Source: Streptomyces abyssomicinicus
GTDB lineage: Bacteria; Actinomycetota; Actinomycetes; Streptomycetales; Streptomycetaceae
Direction of reading: 5' to 3'
Length of the DNA: 64,000 bases
Assembly: GCF_008974245.1 (NCBI RefSeq)
Contig: NZ_BBZI01000005.1
Location: 592,180-656,179 of the forward strand
Below the pieces are notes generated by a model, which searched no databases, was not told the DNA's origin, and saw nothing but the letters and a program-made list of their open reading frames with translations. The translations under genes were made by a program, and so were the position numbers. The number at the start of each line of letters is the position of its first letter. Positions within the stretch are counted from its first letter, which is position 1. This document shows, one piece after another, positions 20,351 through 28,753 of the stretch.

Positions 20351-20899
20351 ATGAAGAGGCAGGCACCACAGGCGGGCAGCTCCGCCGTCGCCGACGCGGC
20401 GGAGCCGTCCACCGGACCAGTCGTGCGACCGGCGGTACGGGAGACGGGCGGCGTCCCGGCCCCCCGGCCCCGCCTCCGAATACGGCGGCCGCGACTGCGG
20501 CAACGGCTGCGCAGGGCCGACCTGGGCGCCGTGCCCCGGGCGCGGCGAGCGCTACGGGAGCTGGTGCGGTGCGACGCGCCGGGCTGGCCGCAGGACGGCG
20601 ACGTACTGGAGACGGCGGAACTGCTCACCACCGAACTGGTCACCAACGCACTGGTGCACACGGGCCGCGGCGCGGTGCTCAAGGTGAAGGTCGACCGGCG
20701 GCGGCTGCGGGTGGAGGTGCGGGACTTCGTGCGCCCCCGGCGGCTCCCGGTGGGCCAGGAGGCCGACGAGGACGCCACCTGCGGCAGAGGCCTGCTCCTG
20801 GTGGCCACCCTTGCCGACACCTGGGGAGTGCGCGGCCACGCCCTCGGCAAGTCGGTGTGGTTCGAGCTGGCGCACGGCGGGACGGCCCGGGCCCGCTGA
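20351..20899 (+). CDS. HATPase-fold regulator (RsbW/anti-sigma-like)
   Basis: A 182-residue protein. A basic, Pro/Arg-rich N-terminal third (to about residue 55) precedes a GHKL ATPase fold: helix ETAELLTTELVTNALVHTG carrying the N-box Glu and Asn, then VEVRDF, and the G-box CGRGLLLVATLADTWG. Streptomyces encode dozens of these proteins; some are anti-sigma kinases but most have no known target, and no sigma factor or anti-anti-sigma gene adjoins this one. Start ATG 20351 follows a run of G. Confidence 0.8.
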   Translation: MKRQAPQAGSSAVADAAEPSTGPVVRPAVRETGGVPAPRPRLRIRRPRLRQRLRRADLGAVPRARRALRELVRCDAPGWPQDGDVLETAELLTTELVTNALVHTGRGAVLKVKVDRRRLRVEVRDFVRPRRLPVGQEADEDATCGRGLLLVATLADTWGVRGHALGKSVWFELAHGGTARAR

Positions 20900-20938
20900 C
20901 CGGAGGCGGGCCGAGCGGGCCCCGCGCGCGGTGGAGGA

Positions 20939-21931
20939 TCAGCCGAACTGCTGCTCCAAGTCCTTCAGTTTGCGTTCCAGCGTGTCCAACTGCCGCAGCG
21001 CCATGGTGTCCTCCTCGGGCGCCGGGAGCGACGGACGGCTGCGCAGCGGCAGTTGTTCGGGCTCCGCCGCGGCCGGGCCGGCGCCGTCGGCGCGCTCGAG
21101 TTCCACCTGGGGCGCCGACCGCTCCGGCAGGGCGGCGGGGGCGTGCCCACGGCTGACCGCCTTCAGGTGGGCCCGCTCCACCCGCTTCTGCTCACGACGG
21201 CGCCGCCTGGTCTGCTCCCGCATCCGGCTGTCCTCACGGACCTCCTCCACCGCCTCGTCCAGGCTCCGCACGCCCTCCAGCAGCATCAGCGACCAGGCGC
21301 GGTAGGTCTCGCGCGGCGCGCGCAGCCACCGCACCGCCCGGATCTGGGGCAACGGCCGCGGGATCAGGCCCTGTTCGCGCAGGGCGGCACGGCGGGTCTG
21401 CTTCAGGGCGCGGTCGAAGAGGATCGCGGCGGAGAGCGACATCCCGGCGAAGAACTGCGGGGCGCCCGCGTGGCCCAGCCCGCGCGGGGCGTGCACCCAG
21501 TTGAACCAGGCGGCCGCGCCCGCGAACAGCCACACCAGCATCCGGGACCCCAGGGCGGCGTCGCCGTGGCTCGCCTCGCGCACCGCGAGCACCGAGCAGA
21601 ACATCGCCGCCCCGTCCAGGCCGAACGGCACCAGGTACTCCCAGCCGCCGGCCAGGCCGAGGTTCTGGCGGCCGAAGCCGACCAGGCCGTGGAAGGAGAG
21701 CGCGGCGGCCACCGCCGCACAGCAGAACAACAGCAGGTACGACGCGGTCCCGTAGACGGCCTCCTTGCGCCGCCGGCGTTCCTCGCTGCGCTCCCAGGTG
21801 TCGTCCGAGGAGGCCGAGCCCGCCGCCGACGCCTTCCGGCCGCGCGCGAGCACCGCCACCGCCGCCAGCACGCCGAGGAGCAGTACGGCGCCCGGAAGCA
21901 GCCAGTCCAGCGAAACGTCGGTCAATCTCAT
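20939..21931 (-). CDS. DUF2637 membrane protein
   Basis: A 330-residue protein. An N-terminal membrane anchor (WLLPGAVLLLGVLAAVAVLA) is followed by a charged linker and four more hydrophobic segments with GLVGFGRQNLGLAG, VPFGLDGAAMFCSVLAVRE and FNWVHAPRG, features of DUF2637. The family includes plasmid-spread proteins in actinomycete conjugative elements, but chromosomal copies like this are common. The C-terminal half is cytoplasmic, basic, predicted coiled coil (REDSRMREQTRRRRREQK and a final LDTLERKLKDLEQQFG). Start: ATG 21931 with AAGGGA upstream. No transfer genes lie nearby. Confidence 0.82.
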   Translation of the reverse strand: MRLTDVSLDWLLPGAVLLLGVLAAVAVLARGRKASAAGSASSDDTWERSEERRRRKEAVYGTASYLLLFCCAAVAAALSFHGLVGFGRQNLGLAGGWEYLVPFGLDGAAMFCSVLAVREASHGDAALGSRMLVWLFAGAAAWFNWVHAPRGLGHAGAPQFFAGMSLSAAILFDRALKQTRRAALREQGLIPRPLPQIRAVRWLRAPRETYRAWSLMLLEGVRSLDEAVEEVREDSRMREQTRRRRREQKRVERAHLKAVSRGHAPAALPERSAPQVELERADGAGPAAAEPEQLPLRSRPSLPAPEEDTMALRQLDTLERKLKDLEQQFG

Positions 21932-22179
21932 CCGGTTGTCCCTTGCGTCGGGCCTGCGTGGGAAGGGCGTAGCTGGCGGCCATGTTGACCCAACCGGCGT
22001 GGCCCGCACGGGGTTTCCGGACAAGAGGAACCGAGGGAGTGGTGCGGAGGGGCGGGTTCGCGCCCTCATTCTCGAACGCGCGCCCTAGGGATGCGAGGGG
22101 AGTTCGAAGGGAAATCGCCCTCAGGGGTGGTGTGGCGGGAGGCCGCCTGACGGTGGACGGGCGTAGATCCGATCAGATG

Positions 22180-23028
22180 TCAGGCTGCCTGCGCCGCCGT
22201 CAGCTTGGCGACCCGGTCCGTGTCGCAGGTGCGCGGGCAGGTGACGCAGGTGTTGTTGTCGGTCAGCGTGTAGACCAGGCAGCAGGTGACCCGGTCGCGG
22301 GTGGTCAGCGCTTCGCCGGCCGGGCCGGGCAGCTCCCGGAAACCGGCGGCGCCGGGCAGCGGGAGGGTCGCCCCGGGCAGCATCCGGCCCAGCTCCTCCA
22401 TCGCCCGCCGCTCCTCGCCCAGCAGGTTGCCGATGTACCAGAGGCCCTCGACCAGCTCGTCGGTCACCATCCCCCACAGCGAGCGGCCGCGGCGGCGCAT
22501 ACGCGGCCCGAAGACGCCCAGCACCGGCCCCATGTGCTCGGCCGCCGCCGCCCGCACCTCGGCGCGCAGGGCGTCCTCGTCCGGCACCACCCGGGCACCG
22601 GGCAGCGCGGCGGCGGGGTCGTCCGGCAGGCAGGCGAACGCACGCGGACGCACGGCGATCCGGCCGGACGGGTGGTGGACGGCCACGTCGTCCACGGTGA
22701 GCCGCGGCACCCGGCGGGCCAGGAAGGCGGGGGCGGTGAACAGGAGACAGACCGGCCAGGCGTACCGGTGCAGGGCGAGGGTGGCGCCCACGTCCGGACG
22801 GGGCCGCCGGCCGTAGTAGCCCTCGACCATCGCCTCGTCCCGGGCTACCAGCTCCGCGATCTCGGGGCCCTCCTCGGCGAAGCGGGCGGCGGACGTCCAG
22901 CCGGGCTCGGCGTCCGACCGCTCGCAGGGCAGCGGCTCGCCGGGCGCGACTTCCGTCACGATCAGGCCGGAGTAGGCCTCGGTGAGACGGTCGTAGGCGT
23001 CCTGAAAGACCGAGGTGGCAAGGGGCAC
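22180..23028 (-). CDS. FhuF-like [2Fe-2S] ferric-siderophore reductase family protein
   Basis: A 282-residue protein whose C-terminus has the FhuF signature: adjacent cysteines, ten residues, then Cys-x2-Cys (TCCLVYTLTDNNTCVTCP), binding a [2Fe-2S] cluster. Upstream parts (LHRYAWPVCLLFTAPAFLAR, VPRLTVDDVAV) fit the FhuF-like fold. Such proteins reduce ferric siderophore to release iron in the cytoplasm. The GTG at 23028 was chosen because GGGAG lies six bases upstream; the longer frame has no site and would run over the operator. A strong iron box overlaps the promoter, so iron-repressed expression is expected. No siderophore genes are next to it. Confidence 0.85.
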   Translation of the reverse strand: MPLATSVFQDAYDRLTEAYSGLIVTEVAPGEPLPCERSDAEPGWTSAARFAEEGPEIAELVARDEAMVEGYYGRRPRPDVGATLALHRYAWPVCLLFTAPAFLARRVPRLTVDDVAVHHPSGRIAVRPRAFACLPDDPAAALPGARVVPDEDALRAEVRAAAAEHMGPVLGVFGPRMRRRGRSLWGMVTDELVEGLWYIGNLLGEERRAMEELGRMLPGATLPLPGAAGFRELPGPAGEALTTRDRVTCCLVYTLTDNNTCVTCPRTCDTDRVAKLTAAQAA

Positions 23029-23064
23029 GACGGACTCCCGTTCCCGTGAGCTGCGGAGGCGATG

Positions 23065-23083
23065 ACAGGTAAGCCTTACCTTA
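23065..23083 (-). promoter_or_regulatory. Iron box (DmdR/IdeR operator) of the FhuF-like gene
   Basis: The core AGGTAAG-C-CTTACCT (23067-23081) is a perfect 7-1-7 palindrome. On the gene strand it reads TAAGGTAAGGCTTACCTGT, matching the remembered iron-box consensus at 14 of 19 positions. It lies about 38 bases upstream of the GTG start, over the expected promoter. Confidence 0.8.
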
Positions 23084-23231
23084 CTCATAGTTGCCGGGGG
23101 TGGGAACACCGAGGTCCTGCGCTTATCGTGCTGGAGTCCGAACGGAACCGGAGCGGAACCGGAATCCGGCCCCGGACCCCGGGCCCCGAACCTCGGAACC
23201 CGGCAACCGAAGCCTTGGCCAGGAGGTCCCC

Positions 23232-24011
23232 GTGGAACAGGCACGTCCGCGTGAGCGGGCGGACGCGTCGGCGTCGCCGAGCGGCGCTGGCGCGACCCCG
23301 GCGCGCGGGGACCACACCCACGGGGCGACGGCCGCTGCGCCGCTGCCCGCACCGCGGGAGCCGCGGGCCCGGCCCGCGGTCAGGCGGTCCTCCGTGCGCG
23401 AGCAGGTGCTGCGGGCGCTGCGGGCGGCCCTGGTCTCCGGGGAGCTGACGCCCGGCGAGGTGTACTCGGCGCCGGTGCTGGGGCAGCGGTTCGGGGTGTC
23501 GGCGACGCCGGTGCGTGAGGCGATGCAGCAGCTGGCGCTGGAGGGCGCCGTCGAGGTGGTCCTCAACCGGGGTTTCCGGGTCGTCGAGCGAGGCGCGCGG
23601 GCACTGGCCGAGCTGGCCGAGGTGCGGGCCCTGATCGAGGTGCCGGTGGTGCTGCGGCTCGCCCGCACGGTGCCCGCCGAACGGTGGGCCGAGCTGCGCC
23701 CGCTGGCCGAACGGACCGTGCTGGCCGCCTCCACGGGCTGCCCGGCCACCTACGCCGAGGCGGACCGGGCCTTCCACCGCGCCCTGCTGTCCCTCGCGGG
23801 CAACGCGGAGCTGGTGCGGATCGCGGAGGACCTGCACCGGCGCTCGCAGTGGCCCCCGGCCCCCGGGCAGACCGGGGCGGGGACGCGCGGGCACGGCGAG
23901 CTGGTCGCCGACGCGGCCGAGCACGGCGCGCTGCTGGACGCCCTGGCGGAGCGGGACCTGGACGCGGTCCGGCGGCTGGTGCGCGAGCACTTCGCGAGCG
24001 CGGAGCTGTAG
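23232..24011 (+). CDS. GntR-family (FCD) transcriptional regulator
   Basis: A 259-residue regulator. After a 45-residue Ala/Pro-rich tail comes a GntR winged helix (residues 52-118; VREQVLRALRAALVSGELTP, then FGVSATPVREAMQQLALEG and LNRGFRVVE), followed by an all-helical FCD ligand domain (LAELAEVRALIEVPVV, ADRAFHRALLSLAGN, EHGALLDALAERD) with metal-binding Asp/His positions present. The GTG at 23232 has AGGAGG five bases upstream, which decides the start. It is divergent from the FhuF-like gene. The effector and targets are unknown; FadR-type relatives sense small organic acids. Confidence 0.88.
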   Translation: MEQARPRERADASASPSGAGATPARGDHTHGATAAAPLPAPREPRARPAVRRSSVREQVLRALRAALVSGELTPGEVYSAPVLGQRFGVSATPVREAMQQLALEGAVEVVLNRGFRVVERGARALAELAEVRALIEVPVVLRLARTVPAERWAELRPLAERTVLAASTGCPATYAEADRAFHRALLSLAGNAELVRIAEDLHRRSQWPPAPGQTGAGTRGHGELVADAAEHGALLDALAERDLDAVRRLVREHFASAEL

Positions 24012-24050
24012 CGGTCCGCGGCGCGGGGCGGCCGTGCGGGCCGCCGGCGG

Positions 24051-24725
24051 TCAGGACGGAGGGGTGAACGCCCTCCAGTGCCCCTCGGAGACGACCTCGA
24101 CGCCCTCGTCGGTCACCTTCACGGCGGTCCGGTCGTCGATCGCGTACGAGGGGACCCCGATCCCGGCCGCCCACCGCTCGGCGTGGGCCGTGGTGTTCCA
24201 CGGCAGCGCCTCGTGGTCCAGGTGCGGGAAGAGCGAGAAGCCGACGACCCCCAGCGTGGCGTCGCCGCCCTCCGGCGGCTCCCACTCGACGAAGTACTCC
24301 CCGATGCGGGGCGTCATCACCATGCTCCCGGCGCTCAGCCCCACCCAGACCTTGTCGCGCAGCGACGGCAGGAGGTCCGCCAGTCCCGACTGCCGCATCC
24401 AGTGGCACAGGTACAGCGCGTCGCCGCCGCCCACCAGCAGGACGTCCGCCTCCTCGACCCAGGGGACCCAGCGGTCCCGGCCGATGCTGGGCAGCGCGGT
24501 GAGCTCCAGGACCCCCACCGACCTCCAGCCCAGCTCGCACATGGGCGTCTGCTCGCGGCCGCTGATGAAGCGCCAGGCCGCGGCGGGGGTGACCTGCGGG
24601 TGACCGTACGCGGCGGTGGGGACGCAGAGGGCGTCGCACTCGGCGACCGGTTTGCCGAGGAGGTCGAGCAGCGCGTCGTGGATGCTCGGGTTCTGTATGC
24701 CGGCCGATGTGAGGAGGAGCCGCAT
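24051..24725 (-). CDS. pepE: Peptidase E / S51-family dipeptidase
   Basis: A 224-residue protein with the class-I glutaminase-like fold of S51 peptidases. It begins MRLLLTSAGIQNPSI, has DVLLVGGGDALYL, and carries the nucleophile motif GLSAGS with Ser131. Peptidase E hydrolyses Asp-X dipeptides in the cytoplasm; cyanophycinase-like activities share this fold. ATG 24725 follows GGAAAGGG. Length is normal. It stands alone, and a 31-bp tandem repeat occupies its upstream region. Confidence 0.82.
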   Translation of the reverse strand: MRLLLTSAGIQNPSIHDALLDLLGKPVAECDALCVPTAAYGHPQVTPAAAWRFISGREQTPMCELGWRSVGVLELTALPSIGRDRWVPWVEEADVLLVGGGDALYLCHWMRQSGLADLLPSLRDKVWVGLSAGSMVMTPRIGEYFVEWEPPEGGDATLGVVGFSLFPHLDHEALPWNTTAHAERWAAGIGVPSYAIDDRTAVKVTDEGVEVVSEGHWRAFTPPS

Positions 24726-24759
24726 GCCGCCCTTTCCTGCCTGAACGATGTCGTCGTCC

Positions 24760-24848
24760 CGCGTCGTGCGGGCCGTCCGGTTCCGTCGCCCGCGTCGTGC
24801 GGGCCGTCCGGTTCCGTCGCCCGAGCCGTACGGGCCGTCGCTTCCGCC
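24760..24848. repeat. 31-bp tandem direct repeat upstream of pepE
   Basis: Two perfect 31-base copies (24760-24790 and 24791-24821), beginning CGCGTCGTGCGGGCCGTCCG, are followed by a third degenerate copy to about 24848. It sits in the gap between two minus-strand genes. It could be recent slippage or a regulatory array; no palindrome is inside the unit. Confidence 0.8.
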
Positions 24849-24900
24849 GGTGCTCCGGCGGCGCCCGGCCGCCGTCACACGGGCCGTGAGCCGCCGGACC

Positions 24901-25716
24901 CTAGGCGCCGTCCACCGTGGCGGGCTCGTCGGAGGGGTCCGCGCCGTCCTGCTCCAGATGGCGGGACAGCCAGGTCGGCACGCCCCCCAGCAGCCGGTGC
25001 AGCCGTCGCGCCTCGGCGCGCAGGCGGCGGGCCTTGGGCTCCGGCTCCGTGTCGGCGAGGGAGAGCAGCGCGGGGGCCGTGCCCACCAGGTAGCCCAGCT
25101 CCACCCGCAGCCGCAGCGACTCGGCGAAGCCGTGCCGCGCCTCGGCGACGTCGCCGTCCTGGAGGGCGAGGGCGGCCAGGTGCCGCCAGGTGAAGGAGAG
25201 CAGCAGCGGGTCGGGATGGGCGGTGGCCCCGGCGTGCGCCCTGCGGTAGGCGGCCCGGGCCGCCTGCGGGGCCAGGGAGAGGTTCTGGGCGACCAGACCG
25301 CGGCGGAAGTCCAGCAGGGCCCGCCGCGGCGTCCCGGGCGGGATCAGCGCCGCGGCCCGGCCGAGCGCGGAGCGCGCCTCGTCCGCGCGGTCGCGCACGC
25401 CGTGCAGGGTGGCCGTGTAGGCGAGGTAGCCGCGCTCGCAGGCCGCCCCGCCCCGCTCCTCGCCGGTGCCGGCCATCGCCTCCGCGTTGCGCAGCTCGTC
25501 CTCGGCGTCCTCCCAGCCCTCCTCGGTGTACAGACAGCGCTCCACGAGCAGCGCGGCCCGGTGCAGGGCGTCGTCGGGGGTGTCGCGGGGGAGCAGGGCG
25601 GCGGCGTCGGCCCAGCACGCCCGGGACCGCAGACGCCATACGGCTGCATGGACGGACTCCTCGCCTGCGGTCGTCGCTGTGGTCGTTGCGGTACCGGACA
25701 TGGCGGTGTACGCCAC
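24901..25716 (-). CDS. Repeat-like helical protein of unknown function
   Basis: About 271 residues of alanine-rich helix pairs (ALHRAALLVERCLYTEEGWE, DEARSALGRAAAL, LSFTWRHLAALALQDGD, EARHGFAESLRLRVELGY) that resemble TPR-type repeats. Cysteines are few and there is no membrane segment. GTG 25716 was chosen because GGGGAGGG lies four bases upstream; a GTG at 25773 would add 19 residues (VLRFRHHHIRLDGVLGEGN) and may be preferred if those residues prove conserved. It follows the PucR gene in the same direction, but a palindrome in the 86-base gap suggests its own promoter. Confidence 0.7.
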   Translation of the reverse strand: MAYTAMSGTATTTATTAGEESVHAAVWRLRSRACWADAAALLPRDTPDDALHRAALLVERCLYTEEGWEDAEDELRNAEAMAGTGEERGGAACERGYLAYTATLHGVRDRADEARSALGRAAALIPPGTPRRALLDFRRGLVAQNLSLAPQAARAAYRRAHAGATAHPDPLLLSFTWRHLAALALQDGDVAEARHGFAESLRLRVELGYLVGTAPALLSLADTEPEPKARRLRAEARRLHRLLGGVPTWLSRHLEQDGADPSDEPATVDGA

Positions 25717-25801
25717 GTTGCCCTCCCCGAGCACGCCATCGAGCCGGATGTGGTGGTGGCGGAATCTCAGCACGATTCAGATGTTCCGGCCAAGAGGTCG
25801 G

Positions 25802-25815
25802 GTGAAACATTTCAC
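25802..25815. promoter_or_regulatory. Palindrome GTGAAA-CA-TTTCAC
   Basis: A perfect 6-2-6 palindrome about 30 bases before the upstream GTG of the repeat-like gene. Its A/T content contrasts with the surrounding DNA. It is a good candidate operator for a homodimeric regulator; the regulator is unknown. Confidence 0.45.
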
Positions 25816-25859
25816 AAAGTGGCCGGACCCCGTGCGTGGCAAGAAACGATCCGCCTGGG

Positions 25860-27599
25860 TCAGCTCATCCGCAGGGCGAGGAAGAAGTCGAGCTTGTCCT
25901 CCAGGCGCGAGAGGTCACGCCCCGTCAACTGCTCGATGCGGCCCACCCGGTACCGCAGCGTGTTGACGTGCAGGTGGAGCCGGGCGGCGCAGCGCGTCCA
26001 CGAGCCGTCGGCCTCCAGGAAGGCCTCCAGGGTGGGGATCAGCTCGGCGCGGTGACGCCCGTCGTACTCCCGCAGCGGGTCCAGCAGCCGGGCGGTGAAG
26101 GCGCGGCGCACGTCGTCGGGGACGAACGGCAGCAGCAGCACGTGCGAGGCCAGCTCCTGGTGCCCGGCGGCGCAGACGGCGCCCGGGCGGGCGGCGGCGA
26201 CCCGGCGGGCGTGCCGGGCCTCCTCCAGCGCCCCGCGCAACCCCTCGGCGGAGTGCACGGCGGCGCTCACGCCCAGGGTGACCCGCCCCTCGTCGCCGAG
26301 CCCCGCGGCCAGCGGCTCCCGCACGGCGGCCAGCAGCGACTCGGCGGACAGCCCCGCGGAGCGGCGCTCCGGGGCGCCGGCGTCGTCCGCGGAGCCCGCG
26401 CGGGCGGCGTCCTCGCCGCCCGCGGGCAGCGGCACCAGGGCGACGGCCTCCTCGCCGGAGTGCGCCACGGCCAGCCGGTCGGAGGGCTCGGGACCCTCCG
26501 CCGACGGGTCGACGAGCAGCTCCTCCAGCAGTGCCTGGGCGAGCCGTCCGCCCTCGGCGCGGTCCTCGGCCCCCTGCCACTCGACGCGGGCCACCACCAC
26601 CTGCCAGTCGGGGGCGGTCTCCAGGCCGGGCAGCAGCACCGGTGCGGCGACCCGCAGCCGGGCGGCGATCTCGCCGGGGGCCGCGCCCGCCTGGATCAGC
26701 TCCAGCAGCTCATGCGCCAGCCGCCGCCGCACGGTGCGCCCGGCGTCCCGGCGCTCCCGCTCCACCGCCACCAACTGGGTGACGCCGTGTACCAGGTCCA
26801 GTCGCGCCTCGGGCCAGTCGGCGGCGTCGGCCTCGACGGCCAGCAGCCAGTCGGACAGGACCGGGCCCGCCGCAGGGGTCCCCCGGCGCTCGCGCGGGGC
26901 CTGGCCGGGGCGCTCCGCGCGGGACGCGGCGCGGACCGGGAAGAGCGAGTACGTCGTCCCGCCGGCCGTCACCCGGTGGGGTGCGCGGCGGCCCGCGCGC
27001 GCGGCGGCCAGGTGCTCGGCGGCCAGCCGGGTGCGGACCTCGGGCGGGAGGTCGGGGCCGGCGCCCTCGGGGCCGGCGACCGGACGGCCGGCGGGCGAGA
27101 GGACCCAGGCCCGCAGATCCAGGTCCGAGCCGAGCAGTTCCAGGACCACGTCCGGGCCGCCACCGGTGGGACCGGCCGTCATCATCCTGCGGTGCCGGTC
27201 CACCACCGCGGCCAGGTCCCCGGCCCGCTCGCCGGACACCTGGCGCACCACGTGCTCGGTGATGCTCGCGAACGCAACGGACTCGTCCACCGCGAACAGC
27301 GGGAGCCGGTGCCGGGCACAGGCCTCGACCAGGTCGTCGGGGATGCCCGCCAGCTCCGCCTCGCCGGCCCCCAGGGCGGCCACCTGGGCATCGGTGAGGA
27401 TGCGCACGAACCGCTCCGAGTCGGCGGGCCCGTGGCGCCAGAGGAGACCGGTCAGGACCAGCTCACCGCCGGTGAGGTAGCGGCTGGGGTCCTTGAGGTC
27501 GGTCGTCATCACGCCGCGCACCGCGCGGTCCAGCTCGTCCTCGCCGCCGAGCAGCCGCAGGCCGAGCCCGGGGGTGTCCAGCAGTGCGCGGAGCCGCAT
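25860..27599 (-). CDS. PucR-family regulator of purine catabolism
   Basis: A 579-residue regulator. The N-terminal PucR domain (residues 1-125: LRALLDTPGLGLRLLGGEDE, VRGVMTTDLKDPSRYLTGGELVLTG split by a short linker, RHRLPLFAVDE) precedes a middle GGDEF-like/CdaR region and a C-terminal HTH_30 helix-turn-helix (FLEADGSWTRCAARLHLHVN, then TLRYRVGRIEQLTG). It is divergent from the xanthine dehydrogenase operon, the usual arrangement for a local regulator. PucR senses purine intermediates in Bacillus; the effector here is inferred. A Gly/Glu/Ala-rich insertion near residues 390-420 looks disordered. Confidence 0.9.
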   Translation of the reverse strand: MRLRALLDTPGLGLRLLGGEDELDRAVRGVMTTDLKDPSRYLTGGELVLTGLLWRHGPADSERFVRILTDAQVAALGAGEAELAGIPDDLVEACARHRLPLFAVDESVAFASITEHVVRQVSGERAGDLAAVVDRHRRMMTAGPTGGGPDVVLELLGSDLDLRAWVLSPAGRPVAGPEGAGPDLPPEVRTRLAAEHLAAARAGRRAPHRVTAGGTTYSLFPVRAASRAERPGQAPRERRGTPAAGPVLSDWLLAVEADAADWPEARLDLVHGVTQLVAVERERRDAGRTVRRRLAHELLELIQAGAAPGEIAARLRVAAPVLLPGLETAPDWQVVVARVEWQGAEDRAEGGRLAQALLEELLVDPSAEGPEPSDRLAVAHSGEEAVALVPLPAGGEDAARAGSADDAGAPERRSAGLSAESLLAAVREPLAAGLGDEGRVTLGVSAAVHSAEGLRGALEEARHARRVAAARPGAVCAAGHQELASHVLLLPFVPDDVRRAFTARLLDPLREYDGRHRAELIPTLEAFLEADGSWTRCAARLHLHVNTLRYRVGRIEQLTGRDLSRLEDKLDFFLALRMS

Positions 27600-27862
27600 T
27601 CCAGTCGCCGCCGTTCAGGTCTCGAGGTCGTGGAGTCTTCGGGGGTGCTGTGTTCCCGTACGGAAACATCGGGGGCGAGCACCTCTCCCTTTCATACGAA
27701 TCTACAAGATGGAAGGTGTGGCCAGCGAATTCCTTCGTGTTTTCGGCGACTGACCCGGCCGGGTGACAGGGCGGTGTACTGGACGCTCCGAGCGTCTACA
27801 CGTATCGGACCACCCCTTCGCGCCACGCGCGTAGACCGCGGTTTCCGGGAGGACGGCCAGGC
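27600..27862. promoter_or_regulatory. Divergent pucR / xanthine dehydrogenase control region
   Basis: This 263-base gap is comparatively AT-rich (TTTCATACGAATCTACAAG near 27689). It holds two palindromes: TGTTCCCGTACGGAAACA (27651-27668, two mismatched positions), near the pucR side, and GACGCTC-C-GAGCGTC (27782-27796, perfect 7-1-7), 67 bases before the dehydrogenase ATG. Both are candidate operators; which is bound by PucR cannot be told. Confidence 0.5.
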
Positions 27863-28753
27863 ATGGAATTCCTACGACCGGCCAGCTGGGAGGAGGCGCT
27901 CGCCGTCAAGGCCGAGCATCCCGACGCGGTGCCCCTCGCGGGCGGCACCGACGTGATGGTCGAGCTCAACTTCGGCCACCGCCGCCCGGAACGGCTGCTC
28001 GACCTCGGGCGGATCACCGAGCTCGGGGAGTGGGAGAGCGACGGCCCCGCCGTGCGGCTGGGCGCCTCCGTGCCCTACACGCGGATCATGGAAGCGCTGC
28101 GGTCCGAACTTCCCGGCCTGGCGCTGGCCGCGCACACCGTGGCCTCCCCGCAGATCCGCAACCGCGGCGGCGTCGGCGGCAACCTCGGCACCGCCTCCCC
28201 GGCCGGCGACGCCCACCCGGCGCTGCTCGCCTCCGGCGCGGAGGTGGAGGCGGTCTCCACGCGCGGCACCCGCCTGATCCCGATCGACGACTTCTACCTG
28301 GGGCCCAAGCGCAACGCCCTCGCGCCCGACGAACTGATCCGCGCGGTCCGCGTCCGGCGGGCCGGCGGACCCCAGCAGTTCGCCAAGGTGGGCACCCGCA
28401 ACGCCATGGTGATCGCGGTCTGCGCCTTCGGCCTGGCCCTGCACCCGGAGAGCCGCACGGTCCGCACCGGCATCGGCTCCGCCGCGCCCACACCCGTGCG
28501 CGCCCGGGAGGCGGAGGAGTTCCTGACCGGCGTGCTGGAGGAGGAACGGTGCTGGGACACCGGGCGCCCGCCACCGCCGTCGGCGGCGCGGCGGTTCGCC
28601 GACCTCTGCTCCGCCGCCTGCTCGCCGATCGACGACGTACGGGGCACCGCCGCCTACCGCCGCCGCGCGGTGGGCGTGCTGGCCCGCCGCACCCTGGGCT
28701 GGGCCTGGCAGGAACACCGCGGGAGCGCCCGCGTCACGGAGGGAGCCGCATGA
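27863..28753 (+). CDS. Xanthine dehydrogenase family, FAD-binding subunit
   Basis: A 296-residue CoxM-type flavoprotein. The FAD-binding motifs are PLAGGTDVMVELN (residues 26-38) and RNRGGVGGNLGTASPAGD (about 103-120). It passes electrons from the iron-sulfur subunit to NAD or another acceptor. First gene of a three-subunit operon with XdhC behind it. Its ATG follows CGGGAGGACGG, and its stop overlaps the next start in ATGA. Confidence 0.92.
   Translation: MEFLRPASWEEALAVKAEHPDAVPLAGGTDVMVELNFGHRRPERLLDLGRITELGEWESDGPAVRLGASVPYTRIMEALRSELPGLALAAHTVASPQIRNRGGVGGNLGTASPAGDAHPALLASGAEVEAVSTRGTRLIPIDDFYLGPKRNALAPDELIRAVRVRRAGGPQQFAKVGTRNAMVIAVCAFGLALHPESRTVRTGIGSAAPTPVRAREAEEFLTGVLEEERCWDTGRPPPPSAARRFADLCSAACSPIDDVRGTAAYRRRAVGVLARRTLGWAWQEHRGSARVTEGAA

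Noticed and set aside
18265..20850. Minus-strand frame of 861 codons
   Set aside because: Antisense to the PoxB-type gene and the HATPase gene; low-complexity translation without motifs.
20939..21931. DUF2637 gene as sign of an integrated conjugative element
   Set aside because: No integrase, attachment-site repeat, replication or Tra gene is nearby; isolated chromosomal copies are common.
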